64,000 nucleotides of DNA from positions 83,538,890 through 83,602,889 of the forward strand of contig OY740774.1 of assembly GCA_963513935.1 (NCBI GenBank), in the 5' to 3' direction. The DNA is from Aphrophora alni (Eukaryota > Arthropoda > Insecta > Hemiptera > Aphrophoridae). Positions within the stretch are counted from its first letter, which is position 1. Each line of letters begins with the position of its first letter. Below the pieces are notes generated by a model. That model made no database searches and was not told the origin of the DNA. It saw only the letters and a program-made list of their open reading frames with translations. Positions 23,836 to 36,600 of the stretch are shown here, piece after piece. A program made the position numbers and the translations under genes.

Positions 23836-25214
23836 CCAATTAAAAGAATAATGACAAGTATGCAGTTGAATATAGACTGACCAGGATAAACATTGTTTGT
23901 AATAAAACTAGATTGTCGAATGTTCCCACAATATGATACAATATGTACCAATGATTATGTTTATGATTAACCAAATCACCATAAACGGTTTTCATAAGCA
24001 AAACCAAATATCCACAATTCCTGAATCAGTGATTTTACCATATTCAGTTAACATCAGTATCATGTAAACAGGTTACTGTGGGAGACGGGAAAAAATCCGA
24101 TAAAAGACCAATTCGGTGAGGATTGAATAAGTTCTTACAGCGCCTATAAAATTGATTGTAATCATTTAAGATCCTACTTCTACAGGACCATACTTTTAAT
24201 TTTAGACACACATATACAACCAGAAATTTTGAAGAAAACTCCAATTTACAATTTGTAGGAAACAGAAAATCATTACAATGAGCTGTTCTAAACTAGCCTA
24301 CTTCAGTTTAAAGTATTTTTTCTATTGCAAAAAAGTAATAATAATAATATGCAAATTAGCACTATCAACATTAAAATTTTTGTGTTTTCTACAAATGGTA
24401 GTTGGGATGTTAAAAGATAAATCCTGCCTATTTCATCAGTGTATCATTACATTTCAACAAGAGTAGTATGATTGCAGATGCTTATATGGATTATTATTAT
24501 TATGCTGAGATTACACATTCTTAATTTAATTATCTTGTAAAATTGCATCAATATTTCTATTTTACTCCATATAAACTAACTAAATAAATTACTAACTAAA
24601 TAAATATTTAAATGCCTTTGCATTATTGTTTGGCACATAGAATAATTACAATTATTATAATATTCTGTATTCATGTTAAGATTTATACAATTATGGTGAG
24701 TATAAGTTTCACCCGTTCGTAACCTTGTTATTAATAATGCCACTTAATAATACACCTTATTATTACTGGTTGATACGTTTCGGAGTACCTCTATCTTTAA
24801 AAATTAAATATGGACTGTCTTGCTCTGCTTGGGATGTCTTATAAAGACTAACTCTTAGAAGGCCAAATAGTTATGAAGGTACTAGTAATAATAGGGTGAC
24901 AAGGTTGAAATTGTATTCTACGTAATAAGAATAATTACAAAAACAAGAACATTTAGTAACTTACATGAAAAATTCCTGTTTTGATAGTAAATAATAAATG
25001 CTGAAAGACAAATTAAAATCTTCAATGGTACATTTACAGAGGGTGACCTAGAAGTAAGTGGATATATTTGATAGATAAGTTATAAATGAACCAGAGTCCG
25101 GAAACAAGTGTCTATGTTTTTTTTTTCTAATAAATACAATTTCTATGGAACATATTTACATAAAGAATAAATTTTGAAGATAAGTTTTCATGTTGTGGTA
25201 ACATGTGTACAACC
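23836..25214. other. Intergenic, nothing firm
   Basis: AT-rich. TGATACGTTTCGGAGTACC near 24771 recalls Penelope-type end motifs but has no supporting structure. Confidence 0.35.
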
Positions 25215-25460
25215 CTCAGGGGTTCACTTTAAATAAGTACAGGTGTTGCAATCCTTGAGGTACGGGTGAGGCAATCCTAGATCTCTCTAGTTAAACCTCT
25301 TCATCTAGTTTTGGGTTAGATCCCTCTCATCTTTCCTATCAGGTCTTTCATAATCAACTCTTGTTCTCTCTGACACTAACACTATTAGACTACTCTAGGG
25401 TCTTAATTTTATGCTTTTTTTCCTTCTATTTTTAAAGGCAATAATGACTGAGAGGGATTT
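25215..25460 (+). repeat. SINE-like repeat, copy 5
   Basis: Near full-length + copy: CCCTCAGGGGTTCACT, TTTTGGGTTAGATCCCTCTC, CTTTCCTATCAGG, ACTATTAGACTACTC and GGCAATAATGACTGAGAGG. A duplicated GCAATCCT segment lies near the start. Confidence 0.85.
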
Positions 25461-26109
25461 CAAAAAAAAAGATGACCCAAAATTTGTTAATGTTAAATAT
25501 CTTGAAACCATTAGTTTTACAACAAAAATTTGGTACTCTCTTTATGATAATTTATTTGTATTTTGTTATTATAATCTACAGTGTGATCATGACAGTCTAA
25601 AGAGGTAATGATCATTGAGGCTTGACTTAACTTATTTCCAGTAAGTTTTAGAGTTGCCAATCATTATACAGAATGTGAGGAAAGTAGGGTGCCAAACTTT
25701 GGGAGGCGATTCTGGAGATTAAAATAAAGAAAAAAGTTAATTTTATATCTAACTTCCCATTTTATTTTTTGAAAAATCAAGATATAACTCCAGAACAGAT
25801 GGAGGTGCCACATTTATAACTATTTTTTTGGATTGTACCACAAATCTTTAGGAAATTTTTTATCACTTTCAACATTTCATATCTACCAAAAACAGATTTT
25901 TTTTATTAGTCAACTGAGAAATGGGACATAAAAAATATGCTATTAATAAAGGCAGTTAATGTCCGGCTATTTGAAAGGGCGTGTTAATGTTATTATAAAT
26001 GCAGTATTATATATGGCAGTAGGTTCTAATATTAAGGCTCAGCAGGAGTGAAAAAATTTAATTGAGTGAACATGATCTTTGTGAAAATACATCCCCTCTT
26101 ATCTAACTA

Positions 26110-27039
26110 CAGTAGACTCACGACTATCCAACCCAGGCTGTGGTGTAAATAATATTAATTTGGATGCATAAGTTTGATTGTATAAGGTCTTATGAAATAT
26201 ACACCTATACCCACAGTACATGTTTCCGGAGTAGTTTTTATATTCCAAATAACTACAAGCGCTTGCCTTTGGAACTATTTTATTCACAAAGATATCAGTA
26301 TAGCTGCATGAGTGATGTGTACAACTTTTTTTCATGTTTGTAAAAAAAAATTACAGCTTTATTATTTTACAATATTCTGTTAGCAGAAGATATCTAATTG
26401 TTTATACAGTGTTCAGTTTTTATTGGCGTGTTCTTATTTTGATTTATAATCAGTAATTTCATAACTGTCCAAAAATATGAGTGACAAATGCAAGAATTAT
26501 GATGTCTAATATGTATAATCTTTGTTACATTCTTTAAATATATATTCAGATTATTTTATAAAATCATTTAAGTGAGTAGAGTGTTCCTGAGTTAGGCAAT
26601 TCCTGAGGAGACCTAACTGAATCTACACCTTTTATCATTTAGTCTTACATTAGATCCCTCTCCATCATCTTTCCTATCAGATCTCTCTTGATCAACTCTT
26701 GTTCTTTTCCAACTCTGAACCTATTAGAGAATTCGAGAGCAAGGTGTTTTTACTTTATACTCTTTCCATTTTTTTTTATTTATAAGGCAACGATGACCGA
26801 GAGGTTTTTCCCTTTAATCAAGAATGATATTTTATTTTAGTCATTTTGTTTACCTCCTTTTTCATAATTTAGTCAAACTTTCTTGATCAAAGTCAATAAA
26901 CACAAGTTTAAATATGCTAGAAACGCAACTGATGCTTAGTTATTACAAATTTAGGTGTAGATTGCAAAGGAATTGGTTTAACAACAACATCCAGCCTCTG
27001 CTGACCTCCACATTAGGCTGTATAGTCACAAGTGAACAT
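26110..27039. mobile_element. pogo-type non-autonomous element, copy 1 (carries nested SINE)
   Basis: Left end TA then CAGTAGACTCACGACTATCC. The right end near 27039, read inverted, has GACTAT-AC-AGCC as a decayed TIR. The inner sequence GGTGTAAATAATATTAA and the segments that follow recur in the copy at 49085-49759. SINE-like copy 6 (26568-26822) is inserted inside, so the host element is about 675 bp. Confidence 0.6.
26568..26822 (+). repeat. SINE-like repeat, copy 6
   Basis: + copy: AGTGAGTAGAG, CTGAATCTACACCTTTTATC, TTAGATCCCTCTCCATCATC, CTTTCCTATCAGATCTCTC and AAGGCAACGATGACCGAGAG. Nested in a pogo-type element. Confidence 0.85.
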
Positions 27040-27889
27040 GCTTCCACTATAAAACAGATTTGTACACTATCCTTTATCTAAATTTGTTGAAACTAATTTT
27101 ATTTTGTTAGGAAATGCCTAACTAAATGGTGGTTAGGACTGCAGAGCCTTAATATATTACTGAAGGCAATGATTACTGCGATGATTTTTCGCCTTAAAAC
27201 ATAACAAAAAAGAAACCTTAATATATTGGTTACCAACGGCAATGTATAACATTCTAATTCACAAGTGCCACATCAATACATTATCCATCAAATGGACATT
27301 TGTTTTTAGATTCTCAAGAGTATGGAACATATAATATTTAAAGAACTCTTTAATGAATTTCAAGTGATAAAAAATAACTGATCTAAAAACATTGCACTAA
27401 CTTTCTTACATACTCAACTACAAAACCAAATACTAATAAAAAATAATATTCGTAATGATCGGACCAAAACGTCTACCTACTATTTATATGTAGGGAATAT
27501 AACAAAATTAACTTTAGGCCTACTTCTTGTTTTGATGAAACCATTCTTAAACACACAAAAGTTCTTAATCACATAATTAGAACCACACAACTATATGGTT
27601 TTTAATTAAAATGATAATTGTTATCATATGTTCAACAAACTCTTTACCATTATAAACATTTAATAGCAGACTAAATGACAGGTAATACTTATAAATATTA
27701 TTTATCACCATATAGAATAGTACATTCTTTTTCAGCTGTATCCTGATCATATAAAAATTAGAGGCTATATTTGAGCAAAATTGATCAAAACGTTAAAGTC
27801 GATTTTAAAGAAATCATATTTAATATTTTTTTTTCTAATGACAGCCATCCACTCACCAAATTTTATTATCAGTAGCATGTTTTTTTTTT
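27040..27889. other. Intergenic, low-level repeat resemblance
   Basis: The part at 27740-27880 resembles 45880-46030 (AGAGGCTATA-TTG-GCAAAATT, then a GGCAGCCA-like block). This is possibly a further old dispersed repeat with no ends defined. Confidence 0.35.
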
Positions 27890-27926
27890 AAGGTGAAAAA
27901 CCTCTCGGTTATCATCGCCTTAAGTT
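27888..27926 (-). repeat. SINE-like repeat, copy 7 (3' end only)
   Basis: Minus-strand fragment with GTGAAAAACCTCTCGGTTAT then CATCGCC, the 3' end of the family; the rest is missing. Confidence 0.65.
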
Positions 27927-28009
27927 GAAAGATTTGAGCACACTTTATTTTGAAAGTAGATCACTCAGAATGCAGATTACTTCAGAGGTATTTTCAGGAA
28001 ATTACTTGT

Positions 28010-28410
28010 AGCATGGGATTAGATAAGAAAACCAATGATAGATTGTAGACAAGCTAGGAGGCTATAATAAGTCCAGTGAGGCTAGAGACAGGCTGAACAG
28101 GTGTGACGTTAGAATGGTGATTGGTCTGTTTTTTTCAAGATGATAGGAGGATTGAGCTGTCTTGCAAAAGTAAGTAAAGAAATAAAACATCTAGTAATTT
28201 ATTGAAGGATTGTCCCGACTGGGAGCATATCCAGTGGGAAATATTTGTTGTGAAACTGATATATCTGATCTTCAGAGTGGTTGGAAATCCTGGACTTTTG
28301 AGGTTCACAAGAGCCACAGATAGGTTTGGGAGAAGGTAATTGCTCTTTAGTATGTAGGCAGAAGAACTCATAGTGATTTAACCACCCGGCACTCGTACCT
28401 GTCAAAAGTA
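28010..28410 (+). pseudogene. LINE tail fragment, copy 1
   Basis: Shares an order of short blocks with 48060-48420 (an AAACATCWARTAATKTATTGAA block, then GGTTTGGGAGAAGG, then TCTTTAGTATGTAGGCAGAA). Broken + frames show E-x-L-S-x-L-x-x-Y-x-x-G-N-I and ETDISDLQSGW-like text, as in LINE tails after the zinc knuckle. The repeat relation is clear; the LINE label is an inference. Confidence 0.45.
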
Positions 28411-28944
28411 AATAATAATAAAATACATATATTGATTTACCTCCATATTTTCTAGTTCTTTAAATAAGACGGCTTCTTTCATTCAAAAGTACAATTGTTT
28501 ACTTCCCATACTTTAGGTTTTCATTTTGCTATTCATTTTTTGTACAAGTTAAAAAACAGATCTGTAATAAAAGAAAAAAAGTAATTATCAATTGTTGATT
28601 GTCAATCAACTAATTATAAGAACTTGTTTGAAAATTTGTAAGTCTAATCTAAGACTACAGCTAGACAATAATGTTATAAAGTTAGAAAAGATTATGTTAG
28701 AATGGCTGAGCAACATAAAACCTGCCCTATGTAAAGTGTCTCTCTTACTTCTTTTCTATTGTAGTCAGTTGAATATAGTTAATGCGTGAATGCGCTACAA
28801 TGTATTTAATGCCGTAGTTGTGTTATTCAAAATTGTTTTATTATAAAAGGGTGGCAAAAGTCAAAGGTTATGATCTTTCAGGATCCTTCAAGAAAACGCA
28901 CGAAATATTCGCTCAGAAGTTTTATATTACTTTTATTGTTGTTG

Positions 28945-29130
28945 TTTTAAAGGGGAAAACCTCACCTTATTTAAAAAGGAAGACAAGAAGATAAAAGTCC
29001 AGATATCTGATGGAAAATATAAAAAAAGAGATATTTAACCCAAGATTACATGATAAAATGTGTAAATCCAGCTATGACCTTCAGGATTGCCACATATGTA
29101 CTCACAATAGTGAGCTCCTGAAAGGGATAA
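28945..29130 (-). repeat. SINE-like repeat, copy 8
   Basis: Minus copy: TTTTAAAGGGGAAAACCTCA, a decayed middle, TTTAACCCAAGATTACATGA, GTGTAAATCCAGCTATGACC, ACTCACAATAGTGAGCTCCT. Confidence 0.8.
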
Positions 29131-30507
29131 GTTTTCTAATGCAAGAATTCTAGCAGAGGCCCTTTCTCATCTTAGTAAGTACGAACAGGGCAATCCTGAA
29201 GGAAGATCCTGAAAGAAGATGAGATATGGCTGCTAGGGTGGACCTTATTCAGTGGGCTGGTTTTTGTTGCTCACCTTCTACAAGAACAATATATTTTCTT
29301 TAATGGTTACAGTTAAGCATAGTTTTGTATAGTTCTGTGCATTTGTACTTGTCTTGATAAAATGTTATTTACAATAAAAACCTAACAAGTAATAAATTAG
29401 ATGAGTATAGATATGCTAAACTTGCAGATTTCTTTACATACAGCAGTAAAATAAAATAAAAAACACACAAACTTTGTCATACACTCAAACGCCAAGATGA
29501 AAAAGCCTGAGTGGGGTAAGAGTAAGATGGAAAAAAAATAGACTGTAAAAGCCCACTTATTGGAAAGAATACCATGAATAAAATGGACAAAGAACTCATG
29601 GGAAATTATAACAGAGAGTGGGAAGTTGGAGTATACAGATGATTGTGTTTCCCTCACTACCCTGACAAAACACAAATACATATTGGTTATACAGTTAAGT
29701 ATGTTAAAACCTGTTTCAAGCTGTTGAATATAAAAATTCAAGTGATAGCATGAACCAAGGATAGCAGGAGCATCGTGGCCCTCCATTAACCGTCAAGGCT
29801 GCTATGTAGAGCTCAAGAACACCGTATTGAAGAACTTTATGGCAAATCACTGGAGGCATCAGAAGAAAGGTATAGTCACAGTGACATAAAGACCCTGCAA
29901 TGTTGAGGTTTAATTGTCATGGTCATATAGCCACATGGCATGATTATCCACTTATCAAGGATGAAATAGAGTATACTCAAAGAAACATAACAAGTTGTTT
30001 TAAAGATTTATAGGAAAACTAATGATAATATCTGAAGTTGTAAATATGTGAAAAAAAATAAAGGATATATATAATTTAAAGTGTGTTACTGTTCACTTAC
30101 AAACCCAGGGTAGATCTTCTTGCTCAAGAGAAACTCCCTTACATAGATATAAGTAAATGTACCTTTCTTTCACATTTTTTGATAATAAAAATTAATTTTT
30201 AACAATTTTTCATTTCCATAATATGAAATCAATAGAATTGTATAAATTCAGAAAACAAATTGGCTATATCCGATAGATCTCAAAACCTAGTCACTTAAAA
30301 AATTATATTCTCTAAAATCTTCTTAAATTGCCACAATAAAATACAAAACATCTACCATTATATAGTACTGTACACAAAAAAAAAAAAAAAATTATAAATT
30401 TTTACATGTTAAATTATTTCTTACAAAAATATATATTACTATATATATGAAAACATACACACAACTGACTAGGGAAATGATCGAGGCACGTACTCTGAGG
30501 AAATGGA
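29131..30507. other. GALNT 3' flank
   Basis: Downstream of the GALNT stop. A 129-codon minus open frame at 29397-29786 has no recognisable motif. No clear polyadenylation signal close to the stop was seen. Confidence 0.4.
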
Positions 30508-30648
30508 TTATCTATTGACACCCAAAACTAAATCCCACTGATTACGAACACCAACGGAACATATCTCCATAATGACATGGGCGTTCAGTTGAGCCTTGGC
30601 AGCACTCAAGCAGGTTCCAGCAGCCATGCTGTAGATAGGAGTTGACTT
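30508..30648 (-). CDS. GALNT exon 11: lectin gamma repeat and stop
   Basis: Acceptor TAG at 30651-30649; stop TAA at 30510-30508. Encodes [42 protein letters not shown]...IC...W is the third ricin-type repeat; the first Q of Q-x-W is replaced by N. Confidence 0.92.
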   Translation of the reverse strand, partial: KSTPIYSMAAGTCLSAAKAQLNAHVIMEICSVGVRNQWDLVLGVNR

Positions 30649-33600
30649 CTATGGAAACAGACAAAGATATTTTAATTTTTATAACACTAAAAAATGACAA
30701 ATGATTTTATTAAATTGTAAAATAACAGGATCTATAGACTTATTGACTACTTAGTTAAAAACTTAAACTTAATTTTTACAAGGTTTGTTCAAAAAAAGTA
30801 TCCAAATCTAATTTTTTTTTCTGCAGAAACAAATGAAGCACAGAGGTTTCTGGTGAAGAGGTAGAGGATATATTCATATATGAGTATAAAAATGTTTCCT
30901 CCTTGCAAAGAGCATCAGTCCCTGGCAGTCAATGTGCAAGTGATAGAACATACTTAGTACAGAACGGATTTACATATTCTAATAATTAAGTTCCTTTCAG
31001 AGCCATTTTAAGCTTGGGGTTAACCTGATATACCACAGGTTAGCTATGCTTTACATTCCAAAGGACTAGGAAGTCGTCCGGTTCTCTAAGTACGATGGAG
31101 GCATGGAAAGTCAGAGCATGGTACGGCCGTAGTTCTAATTTTTTATATAAATGTGGTATAAATTTATGTGATAGGAGAAAACATTGATTGTTTTTGCGGA
31201 TTTATTCATTTTGAGACCCCATGAGCCTAGAATGATTTCTATCTATTGTCAGTTTGACGTATGTGCAAAACTCTCAGCCTAAAATCTGTGGACCGATTTT
31301 AATCAAATTTCGTATGTGGGATATTTTGACCATATGTTTTGAAATTTTTGCAATTTTACTATATGTACACCAGACATCATTCTAAAACCATTTTTTTGAA
31401 CTCAGGAATTTCAAAATAATATACCCGACAAAAACCTGACATTGATTTTTTGACCCATCAACTTTCCTTACACAACACAAATTGTGGGAAAGTATTAGAG
31501 ATAAATGAGTTTTGTTATGTTTCGTATTGACTAACTACTATGCAGAAATTCTACAAATTTAGTTTAACATAACGTAAACAAAACATTTGAATTAACCCTG
31601 AAACTGGCTATTAGAAATTTCTATAGTGGCAGGCCGATTTTGGTAATTTAATTTTAATTTTTTTTATTATTTTAAAAATTCATTAAAAATAGTAATATTA
31701 CCCAAAACCCTACTTGTTATACATAATTTTTTTTTTTTTTAGAAAGGTGCATAGAATTTATCTATGAAACTCAAAAAACATTTGGAAGTTAATATGTCAC
31801 GAATCAGAAAATGTGCAGTAACCAAACCCAAAACTTCACAAAACACATACACACACACATCATTCAAAATGTTAAAATTTTTTTTTTAAAAATATATAAA
31901 AATATTTTGTAATGTAGTTAAGAATAAATGGTGGTAAAAAATATACCAATTTCAAAAATTTGTTTTTGGAAAAAAATTAAATAAATAAACTAACTTGTAA
32001 TATACCATTATTTACAGAAAAATACATAGAATTGAAGTATGAATTTATAAATTTTCTATAATCAAATATTTTAGAGTAAGGTAATAAATAATGAGAAAAA
32101 TTGTCTTTACGTCACAAAAATTTGAACAAAAAATCACCAAGAAACTTCTAGAAAACTGTAGAAATTTTCTTTTAGAGTGTTCATACCACTTACAATAGTT
32201 GTGAAGATAAATCTGTATCAACAAAAAATAATAAATAAATCACAATAAATGAAAAAAAAAAAAATAAACTCACAAAACATAACCTGTATGCATTAACTTG
32301 GGTCAGAACCAACCATCTTAGCATATACTTTTTTTAAGGTTTTAAGGTGAAAAAATCATTTCGGTCATTATCCGCTTAAAAAAAAAGAGCATGAAGATGC
32401 TCGACCTTAAAACTTAACAAATATCAACACTTACAACAATAACATAAAATTTTGAACAAATGGTAAATACAATTAACAAGAATTAAAAACAAATATTACC
32501 GGGGTGGTAAAAGGTCCTGCAACGAGTTAACAAAGAGAGAATTAAAAAAAAAAATTAATTAGACACCTAAACGAAATATTATAGCTCTAAAGAAACTCTG
32601 CAATTATCAAATCAAAAAATTGTTATTACATTTTATCAATAATTTTAAACGATGCAAAAAGAACAATACCTGATCAAGGATCTGAGCTTTATCCCCAAAC
32701 ATCACCTGAATAGAATTAGGTAGAGTAAATGTTCGATGCACACTTCTTAAAACAACACATTCAATGAGGATGTGCTTAACTGACAACAGACCTTGACAAA
32801 ATGGCATTGTGCCGGATTCCACTGTTCCATCAGAAATCCATGACTGATCATGGAATGACCGATATGAATATGGGTAATCACCACTTTCTCTCGACGATGG
32901 TATGTATGGATGTATTCCAATGACAGACAGAGTATTTTACTTTCTTTAGATTATTGGACTGTATATTTGTCCATTCTTTCTCCCATTGTGAATTCAAAAC
33001 TAATTTCACTGTCGATACAAAGTCAGATACCATAACACACAGTGTGACTGGTATCTGACTTGTACCTTTCTTTGCCACTTCGTCAGCTTTTGTGTTTCTG
33101 TAGCACTCAGGTACCCAGCAAAATGATACTCCCGACATCCTATAGCTGAAGTCTGTGTATGGAACACAGAATATCTTCAACAAAGGTAATCTTAGAATTC
33201 ACATCCTTTATAGCCTTTAAGCACTTTTAGAATTGGAAAACAAAAGATAGTAATGGAAACCAGATGGAATGGTATTAAGGCCTTTCAAAATAGCAAAGAG
33301 TTCGGCAGATAATACACTACATATACATCCGACCTGATGAGTAATATGTGCAATTGACTTAATTGTCTAGTTTAGAACCATCTGTGAAAATAATTTCACT
33401 AGATGGTTATTTATGAAGTATATAGTGAAACTCCTGATATACTACATCAGAAGTGTTGTGCTTGATGAACCTGGACAGTAAAAAATCAAAAGTTGGCATT
33501 TGAATGAGCCATGGAGGAATAAAACAAGGAGGATACTCATTCACTCCTAGCCTACAAATGGCTATCTCGGACTATGACAAAACTAAGAGGATTCTATCTA

Positions 33601-36600
33601 GGAAGCCCGACTTTGAAGGTACAGTAAAATAAATAAAATTACACCACAGAGATGTCCAATATACCAAACGAAAAATCTAATCTTTGTTTTTTAACAATTA
33701 TAATTAATTAATAGTTTTTTTCCGTTCAATAATATTTACTTAGATTTTTCCAAACTTTGGTCTGGTAAAAGTGGTCTTAAAACCCCAAAAAGGTTCAAAT
33801 TCAAAACCAATATATTTCTACAATGAAATGTAACTTGTTTATTTCAAGGCTGTACAAAATTTTCCTTACTCGCTTAAAGACAGGGTGGCCCAACAAAAAT
33901 GGAACGTTTGTGTTTTTCATATTCAATTTACTTTTTTTTTTATATTAACCAATAAGTTTAGGTAAATTTAATTCTAAATGAAAAAGACGATCACCAAAAA
34001 TTCTCAACCCAACATTTAATTTAGAAGAACAAGTTACTATAGCCAACAACATTTCTTAAGCTACACACGTTCCATGGGTGGTGCTAAATGAGTAACAGCA
34101 TTGGTAAATGGACACCAAGCTTCCGGATCACAACACACCTAAACAACCTAATCTTCGCCACAGTTCTTTCCGTGCAATAGCCCAAGATGCAAAATACACC
34201 TTCCCCCTAACAACTTCAATAGTTTTTCCAGTAAAAAAGAATTTAAAATTGAAGGTCATCACACAAGTACCACAAAAAATGTTATATACCAAACTACAGT
34301 GTAGGTTTTTCCCAGCTCAATATATTGCCCTAACCACAGACAACCTAAGCATCAGGATGAATGGCCACAGACATGATGTAAAGATCATGCATAAAGAGAA
34401 ACCAACTGCACAACATACAGCAACCCACAACATTGCCAATTTGATGACAGCTTTACGAAAAAATTGTAAAATACTCCCTTTAGAATGAAATCCCTCACAA
34501 CTAAGAAGATAGAAACAACTGTCTCATCAATAACAAGGGTGATAATAAAACAATTGTCTGGTTAACACTTAACACAGATCTATCCTCTGCAACCAAATTA
34601 CACAATTTAGTCTTCTTTTTATACTCTCTACTGATTAAGAAAGTGAACAGTGTTTACGACATATTTCAGAACTTTAGTGTTTTATTATGTGCATTTCTAT
34701 TCTTGTGTATTACTAGGTAATATCAAGTACCACTTTGCAAGGTAAGTCTTTGTCTCCTATCCATACTAAATCTATACATAATATGCCCTAATAAATTATG
34801 TGCCCTAATATAAATTAAAGAGGCATATAATTATGGCTCACCTGGCTCTTGCGCTTCCACTCTTGTCCTCCACCCATCTCATGACACTTTGACAGTTTAG
34901 GATAACGATCTCCTGCATCCATACACAAAAGTTGAGCTAAAATTAGCTCATTTTTGTCAGTTTCATACCATACCTAATGGCATAACAAAAAAACACTAGA
35001 ATGTAGTTATGCTTATACAAAATAGAAATAAAACAACCTGATGATGGCTGTATAAGTATGCAATTATACAATATGTGTTTCATAAGATTACACCTTCCAG
35101 ACAATCATTTCTAGTAAAAGTCATGTCATAAAATATATGAAATTGAGAATGCAACTTTAACACTTTAACTTCCAGGTGTATTATGAGCTTTTTCGCGGTC
35201 AAGTGCCAAAACATGCCAAGCGAGTTTTACCTACACAGGTAAATTATTTGTATTGTAATATCATGTTAACATCCTAAAATGATGCTTTTCACACTAATAA
35301 ATACCTATAACGGTGTCGGTCATATCGGACCGACATGGTTTTTTTATAACGAAAATGATACTGTAAATGAACCTGTCGGCCACATTGGCCCGACGCTGTT
35401 TTTACGTAATTTTGTTTCAGTGAAGTTGGCACTGTGTTTTAGGCGCCAAATCTTTATTTTATTGGCTCCCTGTCTGTCAGTATTGAGTAGTTCTTTGTTC
35501 TCACTAGTTGCTTTCTGTAATGTGTTAGTGTAACTCTGAGATGTTTTCAAAGTGTTCTAGTTTTTTGTAAATAAAGTGTAAATAGATTAGAATATAATAG
35601 TATATAAACCGTTTTAGTAGTCCAATAGTTTAAAGTTTGATTATAACACATAAGAATGGGTGATCAAGTAGGTGATTCAGAGATTGATAGTTTTCTTCAA
35701 TTGCCATCGGAAACGGATTTGTCCGAGGCTTTGAGTGCTAGTGAAAACACAGATGAGGACTTGGCTAGTGACAACGAGGACGATACCGATGCCGACCCCG
35801 ATTTTGCCCCTAGTGATGGAAGTGAATATGCAGCTGTATCAGACATTGGTAACATGACTAGTACTTCTCTATCTACGCCTACACAAATTACAATGCCTGT
35901 TCAGAATGTTGTTTTAAATGATGGATGGAAGCCTTTTGAGGGTAAGCAAAAACTGTTTACGTTCACGTCTAATTCTAAATTTAACTTTCTTGAAAATAAT
36001 GATTACAAGCCAATTGATTTTTACAAACAATACTTAACTGATGATATTGTAAATATGATGACTGAAGAAACTAATTGTAACGCTAGACAGGTACTTTCTA
36101 GTGTAAGGATTAGTCGTAAAAGTAGGTTGAATGACTGGAAAGATACCGATTCCCAAGAAATGAAACAATTTATAGGCCTTCTAATATGGATGGGTTTGGT
36201 TGTAATGCCCCGCATATCAGATTATTGGTCAAAAAAAATGTTGTATAAGAACTGCGTTGTTCCTCAAGTAATGAGTAGGAACAGGTTTCAGTTGATTTTA
36301 CGTTTTTGGCATTTCAACAATAATGCAAACCTAAGGACAGACGGGCATATTGGTAAAATTTTGCCGCTACTCTCAAAGTTGAACGAACTGTTCTACACCC
36401 TAAAAGATGCAGATAAGAATTTGGTAGTTGATGAAACAATGATTCCCTATCGAGGCAGATTGGCTTTCAAACAATACATTCCTGGAAAGGCTCATAAATA
36501 CGGAATAAAAGTTTTCAAACTTTGTGACGGATCTGGCTATACTTACTCTCTCAAAATTTACATGGGCAAGGGAACATGCACCAATGAAAATATGTCTGTT

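Noticed and set aside
24771..24800. Penelope-type end motif near 24.8 kb
   Set aside because: Only a short GTTTCGG-like word matches; no inverted copy or core was found.
29397..29786. 129-codon minus open frame downstream of GALNT
   Set aside because: Hydrophobic but with no family motif, no splice context, and low-complexity AT-rich sequence around it.
33890..33940. CAGGGTGGCCCAACAAAAAT as a mariner/Tc-type end
   Set aside because: Looks like a TIR start but no inverted partner or TA pair was found nearby.
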